Source of the DNA: Rhizobium sp. P32RR-XVIII
GTDB lineage: Bacteria; Pseudomonadota; Alphaproteobacteria; Rhizobiales; Rhizobiaceae
Direction of reading: 5' to 3'
DNA length: 64,000 nucleotides
Assembly (NCBI RefSeq): GCF_012641395.1
Contig: NZ_JABAIH010000004.1
Location: forward strand, 310,001-374,000
Shown here: one piece after another, positions 28,189-37,366 of the stretch
Numbering within the stretch: the first letter of the stretch is position 1
Layout of the letters: each line of letters begins with the position of its first letter
The notes under the pieces: generated by a model
Told to the model about the DNA's origin: nothing
Databases searched by the model: none
Seen by the model: only the letters and a program-made list of their open reading frames with translations
Made by a program: the position numbers and the translations under genes

Positions 28189-29250
28189 TCAGTCCCGGAT
28201 GACGAGCAGGTCAGCTGCCATGAAGCGCAGGGTGACGGTCTCGCCTGCCTGCGGCGGCGTGACGCCCGGGGCGTTGAACATGTCGAACGAGATGACGTTG
28301 CCGCCTACGTTCATGCGGGTGCGGATCACGGAGCCGAGGAAGTGGGCAGAGACCACCTCGCCGGTCAGCGCCGTATCGCTCTTGACGTTATCGGACAGCG
28401 AGCCCGCTTCCGGACGTAGCGCCAGCGAGACGGTGTCGCCTGCCTTGTAAGCCGCGATCGAATGCTTGAGCGTCACCCCCTGATCGCCGATCTGGATGCG
28501 GTTAGCGGCCGGATCGACAACCTTCGCCTCGATCATGTTCAGCGTACCGACGAAAGAGGCGACGAAGCGCGTGGCAGGTGTGTTATAGATTTCGAATGGC
28601 GTCCCGATCTGGTCTGCCCTACCGGCGTTCATGACGACGATGCGGTCGGAGATCGAAAGCGCTTCTTCCTGGTCGTGCGTCACGAAGACAGTGGTGATGC
28701 CGAGCTGCTGCTGGATCGCGCGAATTTCCTCGCGGAGCGAAACGCGGATCTTGGCGTCGAGCGCGGAGAGCGGTTCGTCGAGCAGCAGCACCTGCGGCTT
28801 GACGGCAAGCGCACGGGCAAGGGCGACGCGCTGCTGCTGGCCGCCCGACATCTGGTAGGGATAGCGGTCCGCCAGATGGTCGAGACGGATGAGGCCGAGC
28901 ATTTCCTTGACGCGCGCATCGATCTCGGCCTTCGCCATGCCGGCGACCTTGAGGCCGAAGGCGACGTTGTCATGCACGCTCATGTTCGGGAACAGCGCGT
29001 AGGCCTGAAACACCATGCCGATGTTGCGCTGGTTCGGCTTCAGCGGGCGCTGGTCCTTGCCGTTGATGAAGAGATCGCCACCTGTCGGCGCTTCGAAGCC
29101 GGCAATCATGCGCAGGACCGTGGTCTTGCCGCAGCCCGACGGGCCGAGGAAGGAGACGAATTCCCCCTTCTCGATGTCCATGTTGAAGTTATGAACGACC
29201 TGAACCTGGCCGAAGGATTTTTGAATGTTGGTCAGTGTGAGAAAAGACAT
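28189..29250 (-). CDS. ABC transporter ATP-binding protein (PotA-like)
   Basis: A 353-residue ATPase: Walker A 'GPSGCGKTTVLRM', 'VFQAYALFPNMSVHDNVAFGL', signature 'MSGGQQQRVALARALA', Walker B 'VLLLDEPLSALD', H-loop 'VTHDQEEAL', and a C-terminal TOBE domain ('ALRPEAGSL'). The Q-loop and D-loop wording are those of spermidine/putrescine and iron type importers. It is the last gene of the operon that starts with the binding protein at 32118 and lies 12 bases after the second permease. Confidence 0.92.
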   Translation of the reverse strand: MSFLTLTNIQKSFGQVQVVHNFNMDIEKGEFVSFLGPSGCGKTTVLRMIAGFEAPTGGDLFINGKDQRPLKPNQRNIGMVFQAYALFPNMSVHDNVAFGLKVAGMAKAEIDARVKEMLGLIRLDHLADRYPYQMSGGQQQRVALARALAVKPQVLLLDEPLSALDAKIRVSLREEIRAIQQQLGITTVFVTHDQEEALSISDRIVVMNAGRADQIGTPFEIYNTPATRFVASFVGTLNMIEAKVVDPAANRIQIGDQGVTLKHSIAAYKAGDTVSLALRPEAGSLSDNVKSDTALTGEVVSAHFLGSVIRTRMNVGGNVISFDMFNAPGVTPPQAGETVTLRFMAADLLVIRD

Positions 29251-29262
29251 GAGCCAAATACC

Positions 29263-30051
29263 TTATGCCTTAGCCGGGCGGGCTTTGCCAAAACGGGAAA
29301 CGAGGTTGAGCAGGCCCATGCTGAGCCAGGTGATCGAGAAGGCGATGACGGCGAGCGCTGAGGGCTCATAGGCCTTGTTGGCGCCGACGAGCTGCAGATA
29401 CGGTCCGAAGGCCGGCCGGTTGAGAAGCGCTGCCATTGTGAATTCGCCCATGACGATCGCGAGCGTGATGAAGGCGCCGGACAGCACGCCGCTCATGACG
29501 TTCGGGAAGATGCAGCGGAACATGATAGTGGTCCACCGGGCTCCGAGGCTTTCGGCCGCTTCCGTCAGCGTGCGGACATCGATGGCGCGCATGGCGGTAT
29601 CGACGGCGCGGTACATGTAGGGCAGGGAGAGCGTGATATAGGAGCAGACGAGCAGAATATTCGTGCCGGTCGTAGAGCCGGTCAGCGGCAAGATCGACGA
29701 CGAGTTATACATGCGCAGATAGCCGAACACGATCACGATCGCCGGGATGACGAGAGGCAGCAGCGTCACGAACTCGACGATCGGGCGCATTTGCGGCAGG
29801 CGCAGGCGAACCCAATAGGCGGTGGGGACGACGAGCAGCATGCCGAAGATGATTGTCAGCAGCGCCATCAGCATGGAATAGCCGAAAGTGGCGCGGAACT
29901 GCTCGTCGGAGAAGACCGAAGCGTAAGCGTCGAAACTGTAGGTTCCGCGGCGCATGCGCAGCGAGAATTCCAGGGTGCCGAGCAGCGGGATGACGAAATA
30001 GGATGCACCCAGAATGATGGCGATCCATGCGCCGAGGCGTTGAGCTTTCAT
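29263..30051 (-). CDS. ABC transporter permease (PotC-like)
   Basis: A 262-residue permease with about six membrane segments ('WIAIILGASYFVIPLLGTLEFSL' first) and an EAA-type loop 'LTEAAESLGARWTTIMFRCIFP'. The ATG at 30051 overlaps the stop of the upstream permease (ATGA); an in-frame GTG nine bases earlier lies inside that gene. Together with the neighbouring permease it makes the membrane channel of a polyamine/organic-cation-like importer. Confidence 0.9.
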   Translation of the reverse strand: MKAQRLGAWIAIILGASYFVIPLLGTLEFSLRMRRGTYSFDAYASVFSDEQFRATFGYSMLMALLTIIFGMLLVVPTAYWVRLRLPQMRPIVEFVTLLPLVIPAIVIVFGYLRMYNSSSILPLTGSTTGTNILLVCSYITLSLPYMYRAVDTAMRAIDVRTLTEAAESLGARWTTIMFRCIFPNVMSGVLSGAFITLAIVMGEFTMAALLNRPAFGPYLQLVGANKAYEPSALAVIAFSITWLSMGLLNLVSRFGKARPAKA

Positions 30052-30941
30052 TTTTGCCACCGTTCAGCGCGCATGCGCAGCATGAGGTAGAGGACATTTG
30101 AGACGCCGGTAATTACGATCATGCCAAGCGCGATAGCATAGCCGAGGTTTGCGTTGTGAAGAACGTCGCCGCGGATCTGCGCATAAAGCAGGATCGGCAC
30201 GATGTTGAGGGAGCTGCCGGTCAGCGCATAGGCGGTTGCGATGGCGCCGAAGGCGTTCGCGAAAAGAAGCAGCGTGGTGCCGAGCAGGCTCGGCCACAGG
30301 ATCGGCAGGGCAACCATCGTCCAGTACTGGAGGTTGGTAGCGCCGAGGATTTCAGAAGCTTCGCGCCACTCCTTCTTCATGCCGTCCAGCGCCGGCGTCA
30401 GGATCAGCACCATCAGCGGGATCTGGAAGTACATGTAAGTGATGGTGAGGCCGAAGAAGGACAGCAGGTTAAAGCCCGTCCCGTAGAGATTGAATCCGAA
30501 CCAGTCGCGCAGGAAGAGGGTGACGAGTCCAGTGCGGCCGAGGGTCGCCAGGAATGCGAAGGCAAGCGGGACACCCGCAAAATTCGATGCGACGCCGGAG
30601 AAGGTCAAAAGCGTCGAGCGCACGCTGCTCGGCAGACCGCCGAGCACGACCGCCCAAGCGAGGAAGAAGCCGATCAACGCGCCACCGAGCGCCGAGGCGA
30701 CCGAAACGCGGATACTGATCCAGTAAGCACTCATAATGCCCGGCGTGAACAGGTCGCCGATATTCTTGAAGGTAAAGTTGCCCTCGGGAGTGAGGAATGC
30801 ACCGGCCACCAGATAAATGGTGGGTATGATCAAAAACAGTAGCGAGAAAATAACGAATGGTGCGATGCCAAGCCAATCGATCACGCGGTCTTTGTTGATC
30901 AAGGGGGCCGTGCTGACCATGGGGGAAGAAACAGTGCTCAT
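30048..30941 (-). CDS. ABC transporter permease (PotB-like)
   Basis: A 297-residue permease: first segment 'IAPFVIFSLLFLIIPTIYLVAG', further segments, and the EAA loop 'KEWREASEILGATNLQYWTMVALPIL' near the C-terminus. It follows the binding-protein gene after a terminator-like hairpin, so its expression is probably lower than that of the binding protein. Confidence 0.9.
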   Translation of the reverse strand: MSTVSSPMVSTAPLINKDRVIDWLGIAPFVIFSLLFLIIPTIYLVAGAFLTPEGNFTFKNIGDLFTPGIMSAYWISIRVSVASALGGALIGFFLAWAVVLGGLPSSVRSTLLTFSGVASNFAGVPLAFAFLATLGRTGLVTLFLRDWFGFNLYGTGFNLLSFFGLTITYMYFQIPLMVLILTPALDGMKKEWREASEILGATNLQYWTMVALPILWPSLLGTTLLLFANAFGAIATAYALTGSSLNIVPILLYAQIRGDVLHNANLGYAIALGMIVITGVSNVLYLMLRMRAERWQK

Positions 30942-30965
30942 GGCTTAGCTACTCAGGGGCTCGGA

Positions 30966-31000
30966 GTGAAAGAAAGCCTCCCCGCATTTTGCGGGGAGGC
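30966..31000 (-). terminator. Intra-operon hairpin after the binding-protein gene
   Basis: On the reverse strand GCCTCCCCGC/GCGGGGAGGC forms a ten-pair stem with a five-base loop, followed by TTTCTTTC. Partial termination here would keep the binding protein in excess over the permeases. Confidence 0.72.
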
Positions 31001-31014
31001 CGATGTCATGCTTA

Positions 31015-32118
31015 TTACTGAACGTTGGCGCCGACGACGCTGTCCCACTGCTTGGTGATCACGGCGGAACCTGCGTTCTGTTCTTCGATGCTCGGGAAGG
31101 CGGCCTTGGCATAGCCTTCAGCCGGCGGCAGCTTGTCGAGCAGTTCCTTCGGAACCTGGCCCTTCTGAGCGAGGTCGTTGAAGCGGATCGGGTGGCAATA
31201 GCCCTTCAGCCAGCCGATCTGGCCTTCGTCCGAATAAAGGTATTCCATCCACAGCTTGGCAGCGTTCGGATGCGGAGCGAAGGCGGAGATAGCCTGGACG
31301 TAAACGCCGGCAACAACGCCCGACGACGGAACGACGACTTCGACCGGCGGGTTGCCGTTCAGGCTATCGCGCCATGCGAGGCCGTTATAGTCCCAAGCGA
31401 CGACGATCGGGGTCGAACCCTGTGCCAGCGATGCGGACTTGCCGATCACGGGAACGAGGTTGCCGGCCTTGTTGAGCGCGGCGAAGTAATCGAGACCGGC
31501 CTGGCCAGCCTTTGCAGCGTCCTTCTCACCGGTTGCGAGACCGGCGGCGTAGACGGCCTGGACGGCCTGGTTGGAAACGCGCGGGTCGCCAGCGAGCGAA
31601 ACCGTGTTGGCGTAGTCCGAGTTCTTCAGGTCAGCCCAGTCCTTCGGAACGTTCTTGACGATGTCGGTGTTCACGACAAAGGAGAGAACGCCGTAATAGT
31701 CGCCGTACCAGTAGCCGTCGGCGTCCTTCGCGGAGTCCGGAATGGAGTCCCAGGTGGAGACCTTGTAGGGCATCAGGAGGCCTTCAGCCTTGGCGGTCGG
31801 GCCGAAGGAAAGGCCAACGTCGATAACGTCCGGAGCCTGCGGGCCGGTGTTGCCCTTGTTTGCCTTGATGGCTTCGACTTCATCGCCCGAACCCGCATCT
31901 GGGTTCAGCTCGTTGACTTCCAGGCCGTACTTGGCCTTGAAGCCGGCAATGACGTCACCATAGCCGCACCAGTTGTGCGGGAGGGCGATGGTCGTGAGCG
32001 TGCCTTCCTTCTTCGCGGCTGCGATGAGTTCTGCGCTCGGCTCTGCTGCGGCGATCGCAGTCGAAGCTACGACGATCGCAGTAGAAAGCGAAAGCAGTCG
32101 AGAAATATTAGAGATCAC
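31015..32118 (-). CDS. ABC transporter substrate-binding protein (PotD-like)
   Basis: A 367-residue exported binding protein. The signal peptide runs to about residue 24 (..STAIAAAEP). The mature part reads 'AAKKEGTLTTIALPHNWCGYGDVIAGFKAKYGLEV', then 'PDVIDVGLSFGPTAKAEGLL', 'DYYGVLSFVVNTDIVKNVPKDWADL' and 'PHPNAAKLWMEYLYSDEGQ', all typical of the iron/spermidine/2-aminoethylphosphonate binding-protein group. The GTG at 32118 follows AAGGAG by seven bases; the longer frame to 32250 has no site. The substrate is not certain; an amine would fit the neighbouring cluster. Confidence 0.9.
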   Translation of the reverse strand: MISNISRLLSLSTAIVVASTAIAAAEPSAELIAAAKKEGTLTTIALPHNWCGYGDVIAGFKAKYGLEVNELNPDAGSGDEVEAIKANKGNTGPQAPDVIDVGLSFGPTAKAEGLLMPYKVSTWDSIPDSAKDADGYWYGDYYGVLSFVVNTDIVKNVPKDWADLKNSDYANTVSLAGDPRVSNQAVQAVYAAGLATGEKDAAKAGQAGLDYFAALNKAGNLVPVIGKSASLAQGSTPIVVAWDYNGLAWRDSLNGNPPVEVVVPSSGVVAGVYVQAISAFAPHPNAAKLWMEYLYSDEGQIGWLKGYCHPIRFNDLAQKGQVPKELLDKLPPAEGYAKAAFPSIEEQNAGSAVITKQWDSVVGANVQ

Positions 32119-32307
32119 TGTCGTTCTCCTTCGGTTTTCAGTGTCTGGCGATGCTGTTACTGACGTTAGATGAAGCTTGTGTGACGGTTGCGTGACGGTA
32201 ATATTCGCCACGATCGCGGGTATTTGCAGACGCTGTTTCGTTTGCGACATGCTGTTCTATTTGTACCGGCCCGTCATCGTTGTTTGTTTATTCTTGCCCC
32301 TTTCCTC

Positions 32308-33180
32308 CTAGCCCGGTTTTCGGAAAAGCCTCGTCTGCTCGAACAGGCCTTCCAGCGTTTTCATGCGTTCTTTGGTCTCGTCCCAGGTGGAGTTCTGCAC
32401 AGCTTCGATCAGCGCTTCGATTAGAAAGAGGGTCACAACCGAGGAATCCCAGGCGGACGGTGCCTCAATCTTGACGCGAAAGGTGTGCCGGGCGAGCTTC
32501 GCCGCAGGCGATCCCCATTGATCGGTAAAGACGATGATCTCGGCGCCGCGTGTGCGGGCGGCCTGGGCAAGGCTCACCATTTCCTGCTCGTAACGGCGGA
32601 TATCGAAGATGATCAGCAGGTCGCGCGCATTCATGTTGAGAACGTATTGAGGCCAGCTGGACGAATTGGACGAGAGCAGGGCGGTATTTGGCCGGATGAC
32701 CTGCATATGCGTGAAGAAATATTCCGCAAGCGCTCCAGTGATGCGGCCGCCGACGAAATAGAGGCCGCGCTTGCGGTCCGAAAGCAGGCTCGCGACGCTG
32801 TCGAACGTTGCCGTGTCGAGATCGCTCAGTGTCTGGCGCAGATTACCGATGATGGCGTCGGCGAAGCGGTTGAGAATGTGCGTACCCGGCGCGTTCGAAG
32901 CCCAGCGATCGTGCTTGGCGATCGGGTTGGAGATCGTCGCTTCGACCTCCTGATGCAGATGCGCCTGGAAGTCGGGGTAACCCTTGAAGCCAAGTTTCTG
33001 TACCATGCGCACGACGGTGGGCGTCGACACGCCGGCATTTTCGGCAATCGTGGTGATGCTGCCTAGCCCGGAAACGGGATAGTTATCCAGCAGACTCTCG
33101 GCCAACTGCTTCTCTGCGCGCGTCAGCACGTCAAAATGCAAATGGATGACGTCCGAAACCGTCTTCGACGCAGCGGTCAC
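32308..33180 (-). CDS. MurR/RpiR-family transcriptional regulator
   Basis: A 290-residue regulator: an N-terminal helix-turn-helix of the RpiR type ('SITTIAENAGVSTPTVVRMVQKLGFKGYPDFQ') and a C-terminal SIS domain ('LYFVGGRITGALAEYFFTHMQ', 'VVTLFLIEALIEAVQ'). SIS-domain regulators bind phosphorylated sugars or other small ligands. The GTG at 33180 has a GGGGAG site; a TTG at 33222 has none. It is divergent from the hydrolase gene at 33362 and lies just upstream of the ABC operon, so it could control either or both. Confidence 0.88.
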   Translation of the reverse strand: MTAASKTVSDVIHLHFDVLTRAEKQLAESLLDNYPVSGLGSITTIAENAGVSTPTVVRMVQKLGFKGYPDFQAHLHQEVEATISNPIAKHDRWASNAPGTHILNRFADAIIGNLRQTLSDLDTATFDSVASLLSDRKRGLYFVGGRITGALAEYFFTHMQVIRPNTALLSSNSSSWPQYVLNMNARDLLIIFDIRRYEQEMVSLAQAARTRGAEIIVFTDQWGSPAAKLARHTFRVKIEAPSAWDSSVVTLFLIEALIEAVQNSTWDETKERMKTLEGLFEQTRLFRKPG

Positions 33181-33361
33181 GCGATTTTGCTCCCCGGGAT
33201 TGGTCTTGTGCCACTTTCCCAATGGAAGTTAACAACGCTGTCACAATCTATGTCAACCTCCTTTGTGAAGAGAAATTTTCAGAATCGCTTGACACGGCGC
33301 ATCGTCTGAAGAATTCTTTTCTTATAAAGATTTTATTAAGCACAGGGCGAGGCGCAGCGAC
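33181..33361. promoter_or_regulatory. Divergent promoter region, RpiR gene and amidohydrolase cluster
   Basis: AT-rich 181-base gap. A forward TTGACA (33289-33294) with 17-base spacing to AATTCT is a possible promoter for the amidohydrolase gene, and GAAATTTTC near 33272 is a small palindrome of the kind RpiR proteins bind. Both are weak calls. Confidence 0.35.
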
Positions 33362-34123
33362 GTGCTCACTAGGGTCCTAAGCGAAGCGGATGGAGAATGC
33401 GTCGGCATCGAGCGGCCGCACGGCAAGAGCTCGCTGCTGGTCATCTGCGAACATGCCTCGCGCGCGCTGCCTAAGCAGTTCGGCGACCTCGGCCTATCGC
33501 AGGAGGCCTTGAACAGCCACATCGCTTGGGATCCCGGCGCTTTGGCTGTTGCCCGCAACATCTCCTCTGCGCTTGATGCCACTCTCGTCTACCAACGCTT
33601 TTCCCGCCTTATCTATGACTGCAACCGTCCGCCGGATTCGCCGGGCGCGATGCCCGAGAAAAGCGAGATCTACACCATCCCCGGCAATCAAAATCTGAGT
33701 GGGGAAGAGCGGCTTGCCCGCACGGAAGCGCTCTACATTCCCTTTCACGATGCCGTGCGCAGGCTCGTAAAGGAACGGCAGGTTCGCGGACAGGACACGG
33801 TCATCGTTACTGTTCACAGTTTTACACCGGTCTATAATGGCAAGGAACGTGCAGTCGAGCTTGGTATCCTGCACGATGCCGATGACCGCCTGGCAGAGCG
33901 GATGCTGGCAGTTGCCGCCGACGCGCCCCTCTACAGAACCGAACGAAACGAGCCTTATGGCCCTCAGGACGGCGTGACGCACACGCTGATCCTGCACGGG
34001 CTTTCCAACGGGCTTCGTAATGTAATGATCGAGATCCGCAACGATCTCATCAGTGACGATGCCGGCCAAGGGGTCATGGCCGACTATCTGACAGGGCTGC
34101 TTCAGCAAAGTCTGGAAGCCTGA
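33362..34123 (+). CDS. N-formylglutamate amidohydrolase-family protein
   Basis: A 253-residue zinc-dependent hydrolase of the N-formylglutamate amidohydrolase (HutG-like) family: 'LLVICEHASRALPKQFGDLG', 'IAWDPGALAVARNIS', 'RLIYDCNRPP', 'TVIVTVHSFTPVYNGKERAVELGILHDAD' and 'NVMIEIRNDLI'. The histidines and acidic residues in the EHAS, CNRP and HSFTP motifs form the metal site. No histidine-utilisation genes are nearby; instead a glutamine synthetase-like ligase follows, so hydrolysis of a gamma-glutamyl amide is a plausible job. Start is GTG. Confidence 0.85.
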   Translation: MLTRVLSEADGECVGIERPHGKSSLLVICEHASRALPKQFGDLGLSQEALNSHIAWDPGALAVARNISSALDATLVYQRFSRLIYDCNRPPDSPGAMPEKSEIYTIPGNQNLSGEERLARTEALYIPFHDAVRRLVKERQVRGQDTVIVTVHSFTPVYNGKERAVELGILHDADDRLAERMLAVAADAPLYRTERNEPYGPQDGVTHTLILHGLSNGLRNVMIEIRNDLISDDAGQGVMADYLTGLLQQSLEA

Positions 34124-34244
34124 ATATAAAGAGAAGACCCCAGGGAGCAGTCTAACTGCGATTTGCACGTGGCGAACACGCCGCGGGCAACTTGGCATTG
34201 ATCAACCGCAATCCCGCGGCTGATCGCTAAAACAGGGGGAAGTC

Positions 34245-35792
34245 ATGTCGGATTATACCGAACTTGATAAAAAGCAGGATATGAGCGTCCTGCATTCCAT
34301 GGGCTATGCCCAGGAACTGGAAAGGCGGATGAGTGCATTCTCGAACTTCGCCGTTTCCTTCTCGATCATCTGCATTCTTTCGGGCGGCATCAACTCGCTC
34401 GCGCAGGCAACTGCCGGGGCGGGCGGCGCCGCAATCGGCATCGGCTGGCCGCTCGGTTGCTTCATCTCGCTCGTCTTCGCCGTTGCGATGGCGCAGATCG
34501 GCTCCGCCTATCCAACCGCGGGCGGGCTTTATCATTGGGGTTCCATCCTCGGCAACCGCTTCACCGGCTGGGTGACCGCATGGTTCAACCTGCTCGGTCT
34601 CGTGACCGTTCTCGGCGCCATCAACGTCGGTACCTATTATTTCTTCATGGGTTCCTTCGGAACGCCCTATTTCGGCCTGGCGGACACAACCACGGTTCGT
34701 ATCGTCTTTTTGGTCATCATTACCGGTGCTCAAGCGCTGGTGAACCATATGGGCATAGGCTTGACCGCCAAGCTGACGGACTTCTCGGGCTACCTCATCT
34801 TCGCGACCGCGATCGTGCTTGCGGCGGTTTGCCTGTTGGCGGCTCCGTCCTACGAGTTCGGCCGTCTCTTCACCTTCGCCAACTATTCGGGTGAAGCGGG
34901 CGGCAATGTCTGGCCCGCCACCTCTGGCCTCTGGGTCTTCCTGCTCGGCCTGCTGCTGCCGATCTACACGATCACCGGCTATGACGCATCGGCGCATACG
35001 TCGGAAGAAACGGTCAAGGCTGCCCATTCCGTTCCGCGCGGCATGGTCTCGTCCGTTCTGTGGTCGGCACTGTTCGGCTACATCATGCTTTGCGCATTCG
35101 TTCTGATGCTGCCCAGCATGGACGAAGCCGCCAAGCAGGGCTGGAACGTGTTCTTCTGGGCGATGGACAGTCAGGTCAACCCGTTGGTCAAGGACCTCCT
35201 CTACCTCGCAATCCTGGTCAGCCAGTGGCTGTGCGGCCTTGCGACGGTTACCTCCGTATCGCGGATGATCTTCGCCTTCTCGCGTGACGGCGGTCTGCCG
35301 GCATCCAGGGCGTTGTCGAAGGTCAGCCCAAAACACCGCACGCCGGTCGCGGCGATCTGGACGGGCTCGATCCTTGCGGTTCTGTTCGTTTGGGGTTCGT
35401 CGCTCGTCTCGATCGGCGAAACGCCGGTCTACACGATCGTCGTGTCGTGCACCGTCATCTTCCTCTTCTTCTCCTTCGCGATCCCGATCACGCTCGGCCT
35501 GTTCGCCTGGGGCACGTCGAAGTGGGACAAGATGGGTCCGTGGAACCTCGGCGAGGGGATGTTCAAGCTCTTTGCCGTGCTCTCGATCATCGCAATGGTG
35601 CTGATTTTCATTCTCGGAATCCAGCCGCCGAATGATTGGGCGCTTTACATCACCGTCGGCTTCCTCGTTCTGACCGCCATCATCTGGTTCGGGTTCGAGA
35701 GCCGCCGCTTCAAAGGCCCGCCGATTGGCGACGAAGTGGCACGCCGCCAGGCTGAAATCGCCGCCGCTGAGAAGGCTGTCGGCGAGGTGTAA
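34245..35792 (+). CDS. Amino acid/amine permease (APC superfamily, ACT-like)
   Basis: A 515-residue permease with about twelve membrane segments. The N-terminal 'LERRMSAFSNFAVSFSIICILSGGI' and 'AYPTAGGLYHWGSILGN' are the mark of the amino acid-choline transporter (ACT/GABA-permease) subfamily, which takes amines such as choline, GABA or ethanolamine. A CAGGGGGAAG ribosome site precedes the ATG. It sits between the hydrolase and the ligase and would bring in the substrate. The 'TGYDASAHTSEETVKAAH' loop is also conserved in the subfamily. Confidence 0.9.
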   Translation: MSDYTELDKKQDMSVLHSMGYAQELERRMSAFSNFAVSFSIICILSGGINSLAQATAGAGGAAIGIGWPLGCFISLVFAVAMAQIGSAYPTAGGLYHWGSILGNRFTGWVTAWFNLLGLVTVLGAINVGTYYFFMGSFGTPYFGLADTTTVRIVFLVIITGAQALVNHMGIGLTAKLTDFSGYLIFATAIVLAAVCLLAAPSYEFGRLFTFANYSGEAGGNVWPATSGLWVFLLGLLLPIYTITGYDASAHTSEETVKAAHSVPRGMVSSVLWSALFGYIMLCAFVLMLPSMDEAAKQGWNVFFWAMDSQVNPLVKDLLYLAILVSQWLCGLATVTSVSRMIFAFSRDGGLPASRALSKVSPKHRTPVAAIWTGSILAVLFVWGSSLVSIGETPVYTIVVSCTVIFLFFSFAIPITLGLFAWGTSKWDKMGPWNLGEGMFKLFAVLSIIAMVLIFILGIQPPNDWALYITVGFLVLTAIIWFGFESRRFKGPPIGDEVARRQAEIAAAEKAVGEV

Positions 35793-35816
35793 AAAACTGA
35801 GGCTTCCCTCTCAACT

Positions 35817-35845
35817 GGCGGGGCTGCAGTCCAAGCAGCCCCGCC
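35817..35845 (+). terminator. Intercistronic hairpin after the permease gene
   Basis: A perfect 11-pair stem GGCGGGGCTGC/GCAGCCCCGCC with a seven-base loop but no U-run. It may be a processing or partial-termination site between the permease and ligase genes. Confidence 0.45.
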
Positions 35846-35936
35846 GATAGTTCAACGAAGAAGTTTTTCCGGCCGCCATGCCCGGGCATGGCGTTTCGTT
35901 GTTCCGAGCGCAATTCAAGGTTCAGGCGGATAAATT

Positions 35937-37304
35937 ATGAGCAGCTATACTCTCGACGATCTCAAGCAGGATGTAGCCGATGGGCGCATCGACACGGTTA
36001 TTGCGTGCCAGGTGGATATGCAGGGCCGGTTGATGGGCAAGCGCTTCCAGGCGGAATACTTCATCGACAGCGCGTGGAAGGAAACGCATAGCTGCAACTA
36101 CCTGCAGGCGACCGACATGGAGATGGAAACTGTCTCCGGCTACAAGGCGACGAGCTGGGAAAAAGGCTATGGCGACTATACCATGAAGCCGGACCTTGCC
36201 ACGCTTCGCTGCATTCCGTGGCTGGAGGGGACGGCGCTGGTGCTCTGCGACGTGCTCGACCATCACACGCACGAGGAGGTGCCGCATTCGCCGCGAGCGA
36301 TCCTGAAGAAGCAGGTGAAGCGCCTCGAGGCCATGGGCATGAAGGCCTTCATGGCCTCCGAACTCGAATTCTTCCTGTTCGACCAGACCTATGAATCAGC
36401 CCATGCTTCAGGCTATCGCAACCTGAAGCTCGCCAGCGCCTACAATGAAGACTACCACATCTTCCAGACCACCAAGGAAGAGGATGTGATGCGGGCGATC
36501 CGCACCGGCCTGCAGGGGGCCGGCATCCCGGTCGAAAATTCCAAGGGCGAGGCTTCGGCAGGGCAGGAAGAAATCAACGTCCGTTACGCCGACGCCCTGA
36601 CCATGGCCGACCGGCACGCCATCATCAAGAACGGCTGCAAGGAAATCGCCTGGTCGAAGGGCAAGGCGATCACCTTCCTCGCCAAGTGGAACTACACGTC
36701 CGCCGGTAGCTCGTCGCATGTCCACCAGTCGCTCTGGAGCGCGGACGGCAAGACGCCGCTTTTCTTCGATGAGAAAGGCAAGTACGGCATGTCGCCGCTG
36801 ATGCAGAACTATGTCGCCGGTCTTCTGGCTCATGCCAGCGAAATCACTTATTTCCTGGCGCCGTACATCAACTCCTACAAGCGCTTCATGGCAGGCACCT
36901 TCGCGCCGACCAAAGCCATCTGGAGCAAGGATAACCGCACGGCGGGCTATCGTCTCTGCGGCGACGATACGAAGGCGATCCGCATAGAGTGCCGCGTCGG
37001 CGGTTCCGATCTCAACCCCTATCTCGCCTTTGCCGCGCTGCTTGCCGCCGGCATCGACGGCATCGAAAACAAGCTTGAACTTGAAGCGCCCTTCGTGGGA
37101 GATGCCTACGGCGCACGCGAGGTTCGCGAGATTCCGCGCACGCTTCGCGCGGCAACGGTCGCCATGACGAAGTCGGAGATGCTGCGCAGCGCCTTCGGCG
37201 ACGACGTGATCGATCACTACACCCGCGCGGCCGAATGGGAGCAGGAAGAATACGACCGGCGCGTGACGGACTGGGAAGTGGCGCGCGGTTTCGAGAGAGC
37301 GTGA
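35937..37304 (+). CDS. Glutamine synthetase-family gamma-glutamyl ligase
   Basis: A 455-residue member of the glutamine synthetase family (GlnT/PuuA/IpuC group). N-terminal beta-grasp 'DTVIACQVDMQGRLMGKRFQ'; catalytic part 'FMASELEFFLFD', 'ASAGQEEINVRYADAL', the ammonia/ATP region 'AGSSSHVHQSLW', and the glutamate-binding 'CGDDTKAIRIECRVGGSDLNPYL'. It lacks the adenylylation tail of GlnA. Relatives join glutamate to amines using ATP. With an amine permease before it and alcohol and aldehyde dehydrogenases after it, it probably glutamylates an amino alcohol. Confidence 0.9.
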   Translation: MSSYTLDDLKQDVADGRIDTVIACQVDMQGRLMGKRFQAEYFIDSAWKETHSCNYLQATDMEMETVSGYKATSWEKGYGDYTMKPDLATLRCIPWLEGTALVLCDVLDHHTHEEVPHSPRAILKKQVKRLEAMGMKAFMASELEFFLFDQTYESAHASGYRNLKLASAYNEDYHIFQTTKEEDVMRAIRTGLQGAGIPVENSKGEASAGQEEINVRYADALTMADRHAIIKNGCKEIAWSKGKAITFLAKWNYTSAGSSSHVHQSLWSADGKTPLFFDEKGKYGMSPLMQNYVAGLLAHASEITYFLAPYINSYKRFMAGTFAPTKAIWSKDNRTAGYRLCGDDTKAIRIECRVGGSDLNPYLAFAALLAAGIDGIENKLELEAPFVGDAYGAREVREIPRTLRAATVAMTKSEMLRSAFGDDVIDHYTRAAEWEQEEYDRRVTDWEVARGFERA

Positions 37305-37366
37305 CGTTGACATTAATGCAACACGATGAGAGCGTTGCGATGGTTTAGTTGCGAGGTGTTGTGACT

